Assembly: GCA_017744495.1 (NCBI GenBank)
Contig: JAGIBE010000225.1
Location: forward strand, 1 to 32,317
Length of the DNA: 32,317 bases
Origin: Caulobacter sp.
GTDB lineage: Bacteria; Pseudomonadota; Alphaproteobacteria; Caulobacterales; Caulobacteraceae
Direction of reading: 5' to 3'
The notes under the pieces were generated by a model. It did no database searches and had not been told where the DNA came from. It saw only the letters and a program-made list of their open reading frames with translations. This document shows, one piece after another, positions 1-7,346 of the stretch (positions are counted from its first letter, which is position 1; each line of letters opens with the position of its first letter). The position numbers were made by a program, and so were the translations under genes.

Positions 1-112
1 TGCACACCCAGACCTTGTGACGGGTCTGGGCTTCGGCTGCGGTGACCGCGACGGTGGAGGCCGTGAAGCCGAGGGCGACGACGACGGCCAGAGTCTTGAG
101 TTGGGCGCGCAT
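1..112 (-). CDS. N-terminus of an exported protein (cut by window edge)
   Basis: The minus-strand ATG at 112 follows a good ribosome binding site (GAAGGG about 8 bases upstream). The 37 visible residues are a typical Sec signal peptide: MRAQLK, a hydrophobic core rich in Val, Ala and Leu, then a cleavage-like AEA/Q near residues 26-29. The start of the mature part (QTRHKVWVC) is all that remains, so no family can be assigned. The same-strand neighbour upstream is the 345-residue glycine-zipper protein, about 140 bases away. Confidence 0.6.
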   Translation of the reverse strand, partial: MRAQLKTLAVVVALGFTASTVAVTAAEAQTRHKVWVC

Positions 113-204
113 GGCGAGATCCCTTCTTAGGTTTCAGTCCCTTGAGCGCATTGAACGCCCAAGCTCGAAATGGGTTCGATCAGTGTCGGCTTTCCGACCT
201 GAAC

Positions 205-242
205 CGGGGATGAAGCGGCTCCGACGCGGCCGTTCATCCCCG
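205..242. terminator. Hairpin downstream of the glycine-zipper gene
   Basis: Arms at 205-219 and 229-242 pair as CGGGGATGAA plus CGGC with one bulged base around a 9-base loop. It lies just past the stop of the minus-strand gene ending at 251, where a transcription terminator would sit. No T-run follows on the minus strand, so a classical intrinsic terminator is not shown. Confidence 0.35.
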
Positions 243-250
243 TTCATCAG

Positions 251-1288
251 CTAGCCCTGGACGCGGTAGCGACCCTCGCTGTCGGGGCAGACGCGGACAT
301 AGCGGGTCTCGACGCGGCCGTTGTAGTCGGTGTCGGCCGGGGCCAGGCGGCAGCGGCGGCTGTAGTCGCCATAGACGGCGCTGGAGCTGGCGCGATAGCG
401 GCTGCTTTCGCGGTACGGGACCGTCTCGTCATAGGTCCAGTACTGGCCCTCGCGGTCGCAACGGGCCTTGGTGGCCGAGTTGCTGATCGCCGCGCCCACG
501 CCGGCGCCGACCACGGCGCCCAGCACCGTGCCTTCCGGCTTGGCGTTGCGGGCGGCCAGGTTCGAGCCGGCCACGGCCCCGACCAGAGCGCCGATCACGC
601 CGCCGGCGGCGGCGTTCTTCTTGGCGTCGGCCCGGCAGGGCTCGGTGTACGAGGTGTCGTAGCCGTAGCTGCCCGCGTACGGCGCGCCGTAGCGGCTGGC
701 GTAGTCCGGATAGCGGCGATCATAGGCGCCGGAACCGTAGCGGCGGTCGTAGTCAGCGCGAGCCCGCTCGTAGTCGGCGCGGTCGCGCTCATACTGGGCC
801 CGCTGGCTCAGATAGTCGCTGCTGCTGGACGTGTAGACCTGGCCGCTCGTGCTGAACCGCCGCGCCTGGTCGGGATAGCGCCGGTCATAGGCGCCGTAGC
901 CGTAGCGACGGTCGTAGTCGCGGCGGGCGTCCTCGTAGATCTGGCGATCGTGCTCGAAGGTGGTCTGCTCGCGATAATAGTCCGAGCTGTCGCGATAGAC
1001 GGGGCTGTCGAAGCGCGTGGCGTATTCGGGATAGCGACGGTCATAGGCCCCGGCGCCGTAGCGGCGGTCATAATCGGCCTTGTCGCTCAGGTACTTGGCG
1101 CGGTCGCGATCGTAGTCGCGCTGCTGGTCCTGATAGTCGGCGCGCTGGGCGTCGTAGACGGCGCGCTGGTCGCCGTAGGTTTCCAGGCGCTGGCGGTAGG
1201 CCGCGTCCGCCGACTGGGCCAGCACGGGCGCGGCCGTGCTCAGGGCCATGGCCGAGGCCATCAGCCACACAGTGGTCTTGGAAGTCAT
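251..1288 (-). CDS. Exported glycine-zipper protein with three YDRRY repeats
   Basis: A 345-residue secreted or envelope protein. The start at 1288 (MTSKTTVW...) is chosen over a longer TTG frame because it begins a clean signal peptide (cleavage near LAQ/S, residue 25) and has GGAGAACC upstream. Residues 28-200 are very rich in Tyr, Asp and Arg and contain three copies of a YDRRYGxGAYDRRYP module at about 72-87, 124-139 and 179-194, spaced 52 and 55 residues. Residues 228-270 form a glycine zipper (GGVIGALVGAVAGS, then GAVVGAGVGAAIS), the type of hairpin that packs in the outer membrane or periplasm. Cysteines at about 218 and 277 flank the zipper and could form a disulfide. Glycine-zipper lipoprotein and 2TM families are the nearest relatives; the repeat region is not one I recognise. 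Function unknown. Confidence 0.8.
   Translation of the reverse strand: MTSKTTVWLMASAMALSTAAPVLAQSADAAYRQRLETYGDQRAVYDAQRADYQDQQRDYDRDRAKYLSDKADYDRRYGAGAYDRRYPEYATRFDSPVYRDSSDYYREQTTFEHDRQIYEDARRDYDRRYGYGAYDRRYPDQARRFSTSGQVYTSSSSDYLSQRAQYERDRADYERARADYDRRYGSGAYDRRYPDYASRYGAPYAGSYGYDTSYTEPCRADAKKNAAAGGVIGALVGAVAGSNLAARNAKPEGTVLGAVVGAGVGAAISNSATKARCDREGQYWTYDETVPYRESSRYRASSSAVYGDYSRRCRLAPADTDYNGRVETRYVRVCPDSEGRYRVQG
707..1075 (-). repeat. Three in-frame copies of a YDRRY module
   Basis: Within the glycine-zipper gene, DNA at 1028-1075, 872-919 and 707-754 encodes near-identical 16-residue units (YDRRYG, A/Y/S, GAYDRRYP). The units lie about 155-165 bases apart, and the intervening residues are also partly alike (R-D-Y-E/D-R-A spacing). 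This looks like ancient internal triplication rather than a fresh DNA duplication, as codons differ between copies. Confidence 0.8.
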
Positions 1289-1398
1289 GATGGTTCTCCG
1301 TTCCGACGAACGGATCGACGCTCGGCCCCCGATAACGGCCGCCAATCCTTGTAGGGTGTCCCTGGCCAATAGAAGGCGCGGCGGCGGTACAGGTTCCG

Positions 1399-1575
1399 TC
1401 AGACGGTGGGGGCGGCTAAGCTGGCGTGGCGTTGCAGCGCTCGCTCGCGATCTAGTGCTTCCCGTACCGCGGCGCCGACTGCTTCGGTCAAGCCTGTACC
1501 GCGCAGTTGAGCGAGTTCGCGAATGCTCTTCACGACCTCCAGCTTGCGGATTTGGATGGAAGCGGACCTTGTCAT
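1399..1575 (-). CDS. VapB-like antitoxin, no partner toxin visible
   Basis: A 58-residue protein (MTRSASIQIRKLEVV...) resembling the Rv0623/VapB-type antitoxin family: a short N-terminal strand, then helices around VKSIRELAQLRGTGLTEAV and AAVREALDRER. Such proteins dimerise, bind their own promoter and neutralise a VapC PIN-domain RNase encoded just downstream. Here the next 110 bases contain no PIN-domain start, and the following gene is the glycine-zipper protein. A longer frame from 1614 is possible, but the start at 1575 gives the family's usual N-terminus. A candidate promoter sits between it and ubiG. It could be a remnant of a lost vapBC pair, or it could act on a toxin elsewhere. Confidence 0.65.
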   Translation of the reverse strand: MTRSASIQIRKLEVVKSIRELAQLRGTGLTEAVGAAVREALDRERALQRHASLAAPTV

Positions 1576-1585
1576 GGTTGAGTGA

Positions 1586-1614
1586 ACTATACCATGGCGA
1601 GCAAGCGAGGTCAC
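1586..1614 (-). promoter_or_regulatory. Candidate promoter for the VapB-like gene
   Basis: On the minus strand GTGACC (1609-1614) and TATAGT (1586-1591) are separated by exactly 17 bases, matching four and five of six consensus positions. The -10 box ends only 10 bases before the ATG at 1575 and no Shine-Dalgarno is visible, so the transcript may be nearly leaderless. Confidence 0.35.
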
Positions 1615-1621
1615 GCTGCCG

Positions 1622-2407
1622 TCAGTCCTTCGTCACCGTCATCATATAGTTGATGTCGACGTCGGCCGAGCGGCTCCAGCGACCGGTGAGCGGATTGTAG
1701 GCCACGCCGAACGGGCCCTGGACGTTGACCGGTTCGCCGGCCAGGAAGGCGCGCAGTTCGCCGGGTTTCAGGAACTGCTTCCACTCGTGGGTGCCGGGCG
1801 GCACCCAGCGCAGGATGTATTCGGCGCCGATCTTCGCCAGGGCCAGGGCCTTGAGCGTGCGGTTCAGGGTGGCCACGATCATCAGGCCGCCCGGCTTGAG
1901 CAGGCGCGAGCAGGTGCGTAGGAACTCGCCGGGATCGGCCACGTGCTCGATGACCTCCATGGTCAGCACCACGTCGAACGGCCCCGCGCCCTCGGCCAGC
2001 AGCTGTTCGGCGGTGGCGGGGCGGTAGCCGATCGTCAGGCCCTGCTCGGCGGCGTGGGCCGCGGCGGTCTTGATGTTGTTCTCCGAGGCGTCGATCGCCG
2101 TGACCGTGAAGCCCAGCCTGGCCATCGGCTCGCTCAGCAGGCCCCCGCCGCAGCCGATGTCCAGCAGGGTCAGGTCCTCGAACGGTGCGCGGGCGTTGCC
2201 GTCGCGGTCGAAGCGCGCCAGGGCCTGCTCGCGGATGAAGCCCAGCCGGCAGGGGTTGAAGACATGCAGCGGCGCGAACTTGCCGCGCGGGTCCCACCAC
2301 TCGGCCGCGATGGCCGAGAACCGCGCCACGTCGGCAGGATCGATGCTCCAGGAGGGGGCGCTTCCAGGAGAAGGGGGGGCGTCGGCGGGCTGGCTCATCG
2401 CCTTCAT
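1622..2407 (-). CDS. ubiG: Ubiquinone biosynthesis O-methyltransferase UbiG
   Basis: A 261-residue class I SAM-dependent methyltransferase catalysing both O-methylation steps of ubiquinone synthesis. Visible marks are the UbiG N-terminal signature ([19 protein letters not shown], about residues 30-48), NPCRLGFI shortly after, SAM motif [10 protein letters not shown] (81-89), and the acidic [13 protein letters not shown] motif near 147-159. Length matches the family, and a short Pro/Ser-rich N-terminal extension precedes the conserved core. The start is at 2407 or the second Met at 2398. It is divergent from lysC, sharing a 170-base gap. The ubiG-lysC divergence is common in alphaproteobacteria as I recall it. 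Confidence 0.95.
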   Translation of the reverse strand: MKAMSQPADAPPSPGSAPSWSIDPADVARFSAIAAEWWDPRGKFAPLHVFNPCRLGFIREQALARFDRDGNARAPFEDLTLLDIGCGGGLLSEPMARLGFTVTAIDASENNIKTAAAHAAEQGLTIGYRPATAEQLLAEGAGPFDVVLTMEVIEHVADPGEFLRTCSRLLKPGGLMIVATLNRTLKALALAKIGAEYILRWVPPGTHEWKQFLKPGELRAFLAGEPVNVQGPFGVAYNPLTGRWSRSADVDINYMMTVTKD

Positions 2408-2580
2408 GTAGCAACGTCACGGCGAGCCGCGAAGGGCGCGGCGCCACACTGGGCGAAAAAGACACCCGCGCGACATTGCCGTTGCGCCTCAGCGCCGCTA
2501 GAAGACCGCGGCTTGCGCGGCCGGCGCGGTTCGTCCGCCCCCGGCGCAAGAATTGACCTTAGGTTTTTCAGGGGTAGGGC

Positions 2581-3828
2581 GTGTCACGTCTGGTGATGAA
2601 GTTCGGCGGCACCTCGGTGGCCGACCTGGAGCGCATCCGCCGGGTGGCGCGCCTGGTCGCGGCCGAAGTGGCCACGGGCAAGCAGGTGGCGGTGGTGGTC
2701 TCGGCCATGTCGGGCAAGACCAACGAGCTGGTCGCCTGGACCGACGGCTCGGGCCGAGCGGCTCAGGGCCTGCCGGAGTCGGATGACGAGTACGACGCCG
2801 TCGTGGCTTCGGGCGAACAGGTCACGGCCGGCCTGCTGGCCATGACCCTGCGCAACATGGGCCTGAACGCCCGCTCGTTCCTGGGCTGGCAGGTGCCGAT
2901 CCTGACCGACGACGCCCACGGCCGCGCCCGCATCGAGGACATCCCGCCGGCCAATCTGGAGGCCTGTTTCGCGGCCGGCCAGATCGCCGTGATCGCCGGC
3001 TTCCAGGGCGTGACCACCGACCAGCGCATCACCACCCTGGGCCGGGGCGGCTCGGACACCAGCGCCGTGGCCGTCGCCGCCGCGGTGAAGGGCGACTGCG
3101 ACATCTATACCGACGTCGACGGCGTCTACACGACCGATCCCCGCATCGAGAGCAAGGCCCGCAAGCTGGCCAAGATCTCGTACGAGGAAATGCTAGAAAT
3201 GGCCTCGCTGGGGGCCAAGGTGCTGCAGACCCGTTCGGTCGAGATGGCCATGGCCCATCGCGTCCCGGTGCGGGTGCTGTCGAGTTTCGTCGAACCCGGG
3301 GAGGCCCCCGGCCAAGGTACGATCGTCTGCGACGAGGAAGAAATCATGGAAAAGCGCATCGTCTCGGGCGTCGCCTATAGCCGCGACGAGGCCAAGATCA
3401 CCCTGCTGGGCCTGCCCGACCATCCGGGCGTGTCGTCGCAGATCTTCGGCCGCCTGGCCGACGCCAACGTCAACGTCGACATGATCGTGCAGTCGCGCGC
3501 CCGCAGCGCCGACACCGCCAACATGGAGTTCACGGTCGGCAAGCGCGACGCCGTCCGCGCCGTCGAGATCGTCCGCGCCGCCCAAGCCGAGATCGGCTTC
3601 GAGGACGTCGCCGTGAACGAGGACGTGGCCAAGGTGTCGGTGATCGGCGTGGGCATGCGCTCGCACGCCGGCGTCGCCCAGTCGATGTTCCAGGCCCTGG
3701 CCGAGAAGAACATCAACATCCAGGTCATCTCGACCTCGGAGATCAAGATCTCGGTCCTGATCGACGCGGCCTACACCGAACTGGCCGTCCGCGCCCTGCA
3801 CGCGGCGTACGGGCTGGACCAGCTGTAG
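2581..3828 (+). CDS. lysC: Aspartate kinase
   Basis: A 415-residue aspartokinase, the first and committed step toward lysine, methionine and threonine (ATP plus aspartate to aspartyl phosphate). KFGGTS (7-12) is the kinase signature; SAMSGKTNEL follows, and GRGGSDTSAVA and DVDGVYTTDPR (about 155-185) are family hallmarks. Two ACT domains occupy roughly 265-335 and 345-415 (LLGLPDHPGVSSQIF; SVIGVGMRSHAGVAQSMF), the arrangement of feedback-regulated monofunctional enzymes. The GTG start at 2581 follows AGGGGTAGGG; an ATG five codons in is possible but would trim the first strand. No riboswitch-like leader is obvious in the gap to ubiG. Confidence 0.96.
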   Translation: MSRLVMKFGGTSVADLERIRRVARLVAAEVATGKQVAVVVSAMSGKTNELVAWTDGSGRAAQGLPESDDEYDAVVASGEQVTAGLLAMTLRNMGLNARSFLGWQVPILTDDAHGRARIEDIPPANLEACFAAGQIAVIAGFQGVTTDQRITTLGRGGSDTSAVAVAAAVKGDCDIYTDVDGVYTTDPRIESKARKLAKISYEEMLEMASLGAKVLQTRSVEMAMAHRVPVRVLSSFVEPGEAPGQGTIVCDEEEIMEKRIVSGVAYSRDEAKITLLGLPDHPGVSSQIFGRLADANVNVDMIVQSRARSADTANMEFTVGKRDAVRAVEIVRAAQAEIGFEDVAVNEDVAKVSVIGVGMRSHAGVAQSMFQALAEKNINIQVISTSEIKISVLIDAAYTELAVRALHAAYGLDQL

Positions 3829-3923
3829 GATCCGACGACGGAGGGCGCGTCTTCGCGTCGATCGTCGTTAGCGAAACGTCGCGTTCTGACGTTATGAGAG
3901 GCGCATAGCCTCCAGGAGCCCCC

Positions 3924-4385
3924 ATGTCCGTCTTTCACTTCGATCCCGAGCGCCGCTCGGTCACCTTCGAGGGCGAGGCCGGGCTGGAGCTGCTGTACGA
4001 CCTCCTGTTGCGCGCCAAGTTCGGCGACGGCTACGAGAAGCCGCTGCTGGTCAGCCAGTGGCTGGCGGCGCTGCTCCGCAAGCTGGACGCGGCCCTGCCC
4101 GACGACGGCCAGTGGTTTCCCGAGCAGCCCGGCCGTCCCGTCTTCGACGAGGACGACCTGCTGGCCATGGGCGACGCGGTCATCGAGGAAGGCCACACCG
4201 TCGGCTGGTGGACCATGACCGAGCCCGAGAAGCGCGCCTATTTGCGCGAGGTCATCGCCGCCCCACATCCCCTGACGGACGAGCAGGTCGAGTTCATCGA
4301 GCGCGACATCGAAGGCGCGGTGGAGCAGGCCAAGCAGTTGGTCGAGGCGATCAGCGAGCCGCTGGCCTTGCCGGGGCACGGTTAG
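3924..4385 (+). CDS. Protein of unknown function, 153 aa
   Basis: The ATG at 3924 follows CCAGGAG. The product is acidic, mostly helical and soluble, with no signal peptide or membrane segment. Notable stretches are LELLYDLLLRAKFGDGYEKPLLVSQWL (about 18-44), GWWTMTEPEKRAYLREVIA (about 94-112) and a C-terminal helix EFIERDIEGAVEQAKQLVEAI. I do not recognise the family. It lies 95 bases after lysC and 31 bases before the AraC-type regulator on the same strand, so it may share a transcript with either. Confidence 0.75.
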   Translation: MSVFHFDPERRSVTFEGEAGLELLYDLLLRAKFGDGYEKPLLVSQWLAALLRKLDAALPDDGQWFPEQPGRPVFDEDDLLAMGDAVIEEGHTVGWWTMTEPEKRAYLREVIAAPHPLTDEQVEFIERDIEGAVEQAKQLVEAISEPLALPGHG

Positions 4386-4416
4386 CGTGCACGGCTGACC
4401 GCGCTAGGATGAGGGC

Positions 4417-5157
4417 ATGGGCCTGCATCTGACCGCCCCCGCTGAACTCTCGTTCCGCCGCTATGGCGCGGACGCGCCGCCCCACGCCCACGACTTCGAC
4501 CAGATCGTGCTGCCGCGCCGGGGCGTGCTGGAGATGGAGATCGACGGCAAGGGCGGCCGGGTCGATCCGGGGCGGGCGGCCGTGGTTGCGCCTGGCTCGC
4601 ACCACGCCTTCGCCGCGTCGGGCGACAATCTCTTCGTGGTGGCCGATATCGGCGGCGCGTTGATGGCTCCGTTCGAGCGCCTGCGCGAGCGGCCGTTCGC
4701 GCCCGTCACCGGCGCGGTGCGCGGTCTGCTGGATTTCCTGGCGGGGGAGGTACCGGGGCGGATCGACGACGGCGTGGCCCGTCTGTGGACCCCGCTGCTG
4801 CTGCGTGGCCTCTCGGCCACGCCGGCGGACCTGGATCCCCGCCTCTCGCGGGCGATCGACTTGATCGGGGCCCGCTACGCCGAGCCCCTGGTCGTGGACG
4901 AGATGGCTCGCGAAGCGGGCATGAGCCAGAGCCGCTTCTTCGATCGGTTCGGCGCGGCGCTCGGTCAAAGTCCGCACGCCTATCTGGCCGAGACCCGCCT
5001 GCGCGCCGCCCAGCGCTTGTTGTCGGAGACCCGCCTGTCGATCGCCGAGATCGCCGTGCGCACGGGCCACGCCGACCAGAGCGCCCTGACCCGGGTGATG
5101 AAGGCGCGGCTGGGCGTGACTCCCGCCGCATGGCGGCGCGGTTCGCGCGCCCCCTAA
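4417..5157 (+). CDS. AraC-family transcriptional regulator
   Basis: A 246-residue regulator. The N-terminal half looks like a small cupin sensor (PPHAHDFDQIVLPRRG, with paired His at 23 and 25, then GSHHAFA). The C-terminal about 100 residues carry the two helix-turn-helix units of AraC proteins: VVDEMAREAGMSQSRFFDRFGAALGQSPHAYL and LSIAEIAVRTGHADQSALTRVMKARLGVTPAAWRR. The ligand cannot be read from the sequence. The neighbours (unknown protein upstream, GST downstream across a palindromic repeat) do not name a target, although the GST or EamA transporter would be reasonable guesses. Confidence 0.88.
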   Translation: MGLHLTAPAELSFRRYGADAPPHAHDFDQIVLPRRGVLEMEIDGKGGRVDPGRAAVVAPGSHHAFAASGDNLFVVADIGGALMAPFERLRERPFAPVTGAVRGLLDFLAGEVPGRIDDGVARLWTPLLLRGLSATPADLDPRLSRAIDLIGARYAEPLVVDEMAREAGMSQSRFFDRFGAALGQSPHAYLAETRLRAAQRLLSETRLSIAEIAVRTGHADQSALTRVMKARLGVTPAAWRRGSRAP

Positions 5158-5159
5158 AT

Positions 5160-5286
5160 CCGCTCATCCCGGCGAATGCCGGGACCCAGATGGAATGGCT
5201 TTGAGGCTGACGCCAGGAGCGCTGAGCTGATCCAGGTCGCTACCCGGCTTTGGGATCTGGGTCCCGGCATTCGCCGGGATGAGCGG
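5160..5286. repeat. Intergenic palindromic repeat, copy A
   Basis: Two perfect 32-base arms (5160-5191 and 5255-5286) are inverted around a 63-base centre. Each arm contains CTCATCCCGGC, GAATGCC and GGGACCCAGAT and is itself a small hairpin (CCCGGCgaatGCCGGG). It fills the gap between the AraC-type regulator and the GST. The related copies at 6065-6174, 11623-11753 and 30054-30084 share the TCATCC and GGGACCC blocks (the last only in part). It may act as a bidirectional terminator or mRNA-end structure. Confidence 0.85.
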
Positions 5287-5383
5287 TGTTTAGGAGTGAA
5301 ATTTTCGGCCCGCTGTCGAATCCGCTCCGCGCCGCGCGACTTCTCCTGGAAGGCCCCGCCGGGGCCTCGCAAAGAGGAGCCGT

Positions 5384-6043
5384 ATGATGATCACGGTCAG
5401 TGCTTTCCGCTCGGTCCCGCCCTTCGCCCAGGGCCTGGTCCGCGACCTTCGCGTGCGCTGGGCGCTCGAGGAGGCGGGCGTCCCCTACCAGGCCCGCCTG
5501 CTGGAGCAGGGCGAACAGGAGACCCCCGACTACCGGGCCATCCAGCCGTTCGGCCAGGTGCCCTACATGCAGGACGGCGACTTCGTGATGTTCGAGAGCG
5601 GCGCCATCGTGCTGCACATCGCCGAGAAGTCGCCCGTCCTGTCGCCGTCCGATCCGGAGGCCCGGCTGCGGATGCATACCTGGCTGATCGCCGCGCTGAA
5701 TTCGGTCGAGCCGGCCCTGCAGAACCTGTTCCTGATCGACGTCTTCTTCACCGACGAGGCCTGGGCCAAGGAACGCCGGCCGGGCGCCGAGGCCTTCGCG
5801 ATCCGGCGGCTGCAAGGCCTGTCCACCTGGCTGAAGGGGCGCCAATACCTGGCCGACGAGCGCTTTACCGCCGCCGACCTGATGATGACCACCGTGCTGC
5901 GTCTCGCCCGCGAGACCGACCTGGTCACCGGCGACCCCGTGCTGGACGCCTATGTCCGTCGATGCGAGGCCCGACCGGCCTTCCAGCGCGCCCTGGCGGC
6001 CCAAGCGGCGCCGTCTCAGGCGGCGCTGGAGCCGGCCGAGTAG
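5384..6043 (+). CDS. Glutathione S-transferase family protein
   Basis: A 219-residue two-domain GST. The N-terminal thioredoxin-like fold (1-85) contains VRWALEEAGVPYQARLL, the cis-Pro GQVPYMQDGD and the glutathione-contacting FESGAIVLHIAEK. The helical C-terminal domain has LADERFTAADLMMTTVLR, the N-capping motif of the family. The catalytic Ser/Tyr position near SAFRSVPPF is not the classic one, so the chemistry (conjugation, reduction or isomerisation) is open. The start at 5384 follows AAAGAGGAG. It is flanked on both sides by palindromic repeats and appears to be transcribed alone. Confidence 0.9.
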   Translation: MMITVSAFRSVPPFAQGLVRDLRVRWALEEAGVPYQARLLEQGEQETPDYRAIQPFGQVPYMQDGDFVMFESGAIVLHIAEKSPVLSPSDPEARLRMHTWLIAALNSVEPALQNLFLIDVFFTDEAWAKERRPGAEAFAIRRLQGLSTWLKGRQYLADERFTAADLMMTTVLRLARETDLVTGDPVLDAYVRRCEARPAFQRALAAQAAPSQAALEPAE

Positions 6044-6064
6044 GACGCTCTACCGTCCTTGTGG

Positions 6065-6174
6065 GTTGTCATCCCGGAAAGCGGAGCGCTTGTCCGGGAC
6101 CCAGGTGAACCGCAAAGCCTCTGCCCAGTCCCCTGGGTCCCGGACAGCCTCTGCGAGGCTTCCGGGATGACAAC
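6065..6174. repeat. Intergenic palindromic repeat, copy B
   Basis: Two nested sets of perfect 15-base arms are present. The outer pair is GTTGTCATCCCGGAA (6065-6079) with its complement at 6160-6174. The inner pair is TGTCCGGGACCCAGG (6091-6105) with its complement at 6132-6146. Between the sets lie short segments that do not pair fully (GCGGAGCGC against CTCTGCGAGG). It separates the GST gene from the EamA transporter. Confidence 0.85.
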
Positions 6175-6270
6175 GATTTATTGGAGGAGGGGGCTCACTT
6201 CGAGAGCTTCCGCCTAGCCCCTAGGAGCTTTTGCCAAGCGCAGCCCGCTCGCCTCTGCTAACTGCGGCGG

Positions 6271-7215
6271 ATGACGTCCCAGCAGCGCCTCGTGATCGGA
6301 CTCCTCTGCGGCCTCGTGGCCGGGGCGTTCTGGGGCGGGGTGTTCCTGGCGCCCAAGCTGCTGCACGCCTTCACGCCGCTGCAGATGACCGCCGGGCGCT
6401 ATCTCTGCTACGGCCTGGCCTCGGCGGCCCTGCTGGTCCCCAGCGCTCGGAGCGTCCTGGCCCGGCTGACCTGGGCCGACTGGCGCGACCTGGCGGGCCT
6501 GAGCCTGCTGGGCAACATCGTCTATTATGTGGGTCTGGCCGTCTCGGTGCAGATCGCCGGCGTCGCTCCGGCTTCGCTGATCATCGGCCTGCTGCCTGTC
6601 ACGATCACCTTGGTGGGGGCGAAACCTGGAGAAGGTGTCGCCCTGCGCCGCCTCATCGCGCCGCTGCTGCTGGTCGGGGCGGGCGTCGTCTGCATCAACG
6701 TCGCCGCCTTCCAGACCGTCACCGACGTCAGCGTCCCGCGTCTGGTGTTCGGCCTGCTGGCGGCGGTCGGGGCGCTGGCGGTCTGGACCGTCTACGCCGT
6801 CTGGAACGCCCGCCGCCTGGCCGCCACCCCGCGCTTCAACAGCCACGAGTGGTCGCTGCTGACGGGCGTGGTCACCGGCCTGCTGTCGCTGCTGCTGGTC
6901 GTTCCGGCCTTTCTGGGCGGCGGGCCGCACGTCCCGACGGATTGGATGACGTTCTGGGGCGTTAGCCTGGCCGTGGCCCTGGGCGCCTCGGTGGTCGGCA
7001 ACGGCCTGTGGAATACCGCCAGCCGCCTGCTGCCGTTGTCGCTCTCGGGCCAGCTGATCGTGTTCGAGACCTTGTTCGCCCTGGTCTACGGCTTCCTGCA
7101 CGACGCCCGCTGGCCGTTGCCGCTGGAGGCCGTGGCCATCGTCCTGATGCTGGCCGGGGTGCTGTGGTCGGTGCACCTGCATAGGCCTTCGGCCCAGGCT
7201 CATCCGGCGGCGTGA
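6271..7215 (+). CDS. EamA/DMT-family transporter
   Basis: A 314-residue inner-membrane protein with about ten hydrophobic segments in two EamA-like halves. The N-terminal half opens with LVIGLLCGLVAGAFWGGVFLAPKLL; the second half ends with QLIVFETLFALVYGFLHDARWPLPLEAVAIVLMLAGVLW, which is the characteristic last repeat of drug/metabolite exporters (the FE..FAL.YG..H pattern). The substrate is unknown; family members export amino acids, nucleobases or other metabolites. No clear Shine-Dalgarno precedes the ATG at 6271 (TAACTGCGGCGG), so the exact start is moderately sure. Confidence 0.88.
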   Translation: MTSQQRLVIGLLCGLVAGAFWGGVFLAPKLLHAFTPLQMTAGRYLCYGLASAALLVPSARSVLARLTWADWRDLAGLSLLGNIVYYVGLAVSVQIAGVAPASLIIGLLPVTITLVGAKPGEGVALRRLIAPLLLVGAGVVCINVAAFQTVTDVSVPRLVFGLLAAVGALAVWTVYAVWNARRLAATPRFNSHEWSLLTGVVTGLLSLLLVVPAFLGGGPHVPTDWMTFWGVSLAVALGASVVGNGLWNTASRLLPLSLSGQLIVFETLFALVYGFLHDARWPLPLEAVAIVLMLAGVLWSVHLHRPSAQAHPAA

Positions 7216-7254
7216 AGCCCCGTCTTCAAACATGACTGTAAGCTGAACATCGCC

Positions 7255-7269
7255 GTTCAGATCGGGTTC
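7255..7269 (+). promoter_or_regulatory. Putative LexA (SOS) box, GTTC-N7-GTTC
   Basis: GTTC at 7255-7258 and GTTC at 7266-7269 are separated by exactly seven bases, the direct-repeat form of the SOS box known for alphaproteobacterial LexA. It lies 77 bases before the ATG of the small glycine-zipper gene. An overlapping inverted repeat CTGAAC/GTTCAG (7243-7260) lies here too. The assignment rests on consensus match only. Confidence 0.4.
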
Positions 7270-7346
7270 AAGGCGACTTTGCGACAAAGGCTCCAACAGC
7301 GCCGCACCGGACTTCCTCCGGCCTGACGCTCTCAAGGAGCAAAGCC

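Noticed and set aside
1289..1398. Possible VapC toxin following the VapB-like gene
   Set aside because: The frames here give only short peptides without PIN-domain acidic residues; one frame is just an upstream extension of the glycine-zipper gene.
2408..2580. Lysine riboswitch or attenuator before lysC
   Set aside because: I could not find a leader peptide, a conserved riboswitch core or a paired terminator; the region looks like an ordinary divergent promoter gap.
3833..3868. Terminator hairpin after lysC
   Set aside because: The CGACGA/TCGTCG arms are short, the stem is interrupted and there is no T-run.
5158..5290. Small proteins read through the palindromic repeats (PLIPANAGTQ-type peptides)
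   Set aside because: These peptides are translations of the repeat sequence, a known source of false gene calls, and lack coding bias.
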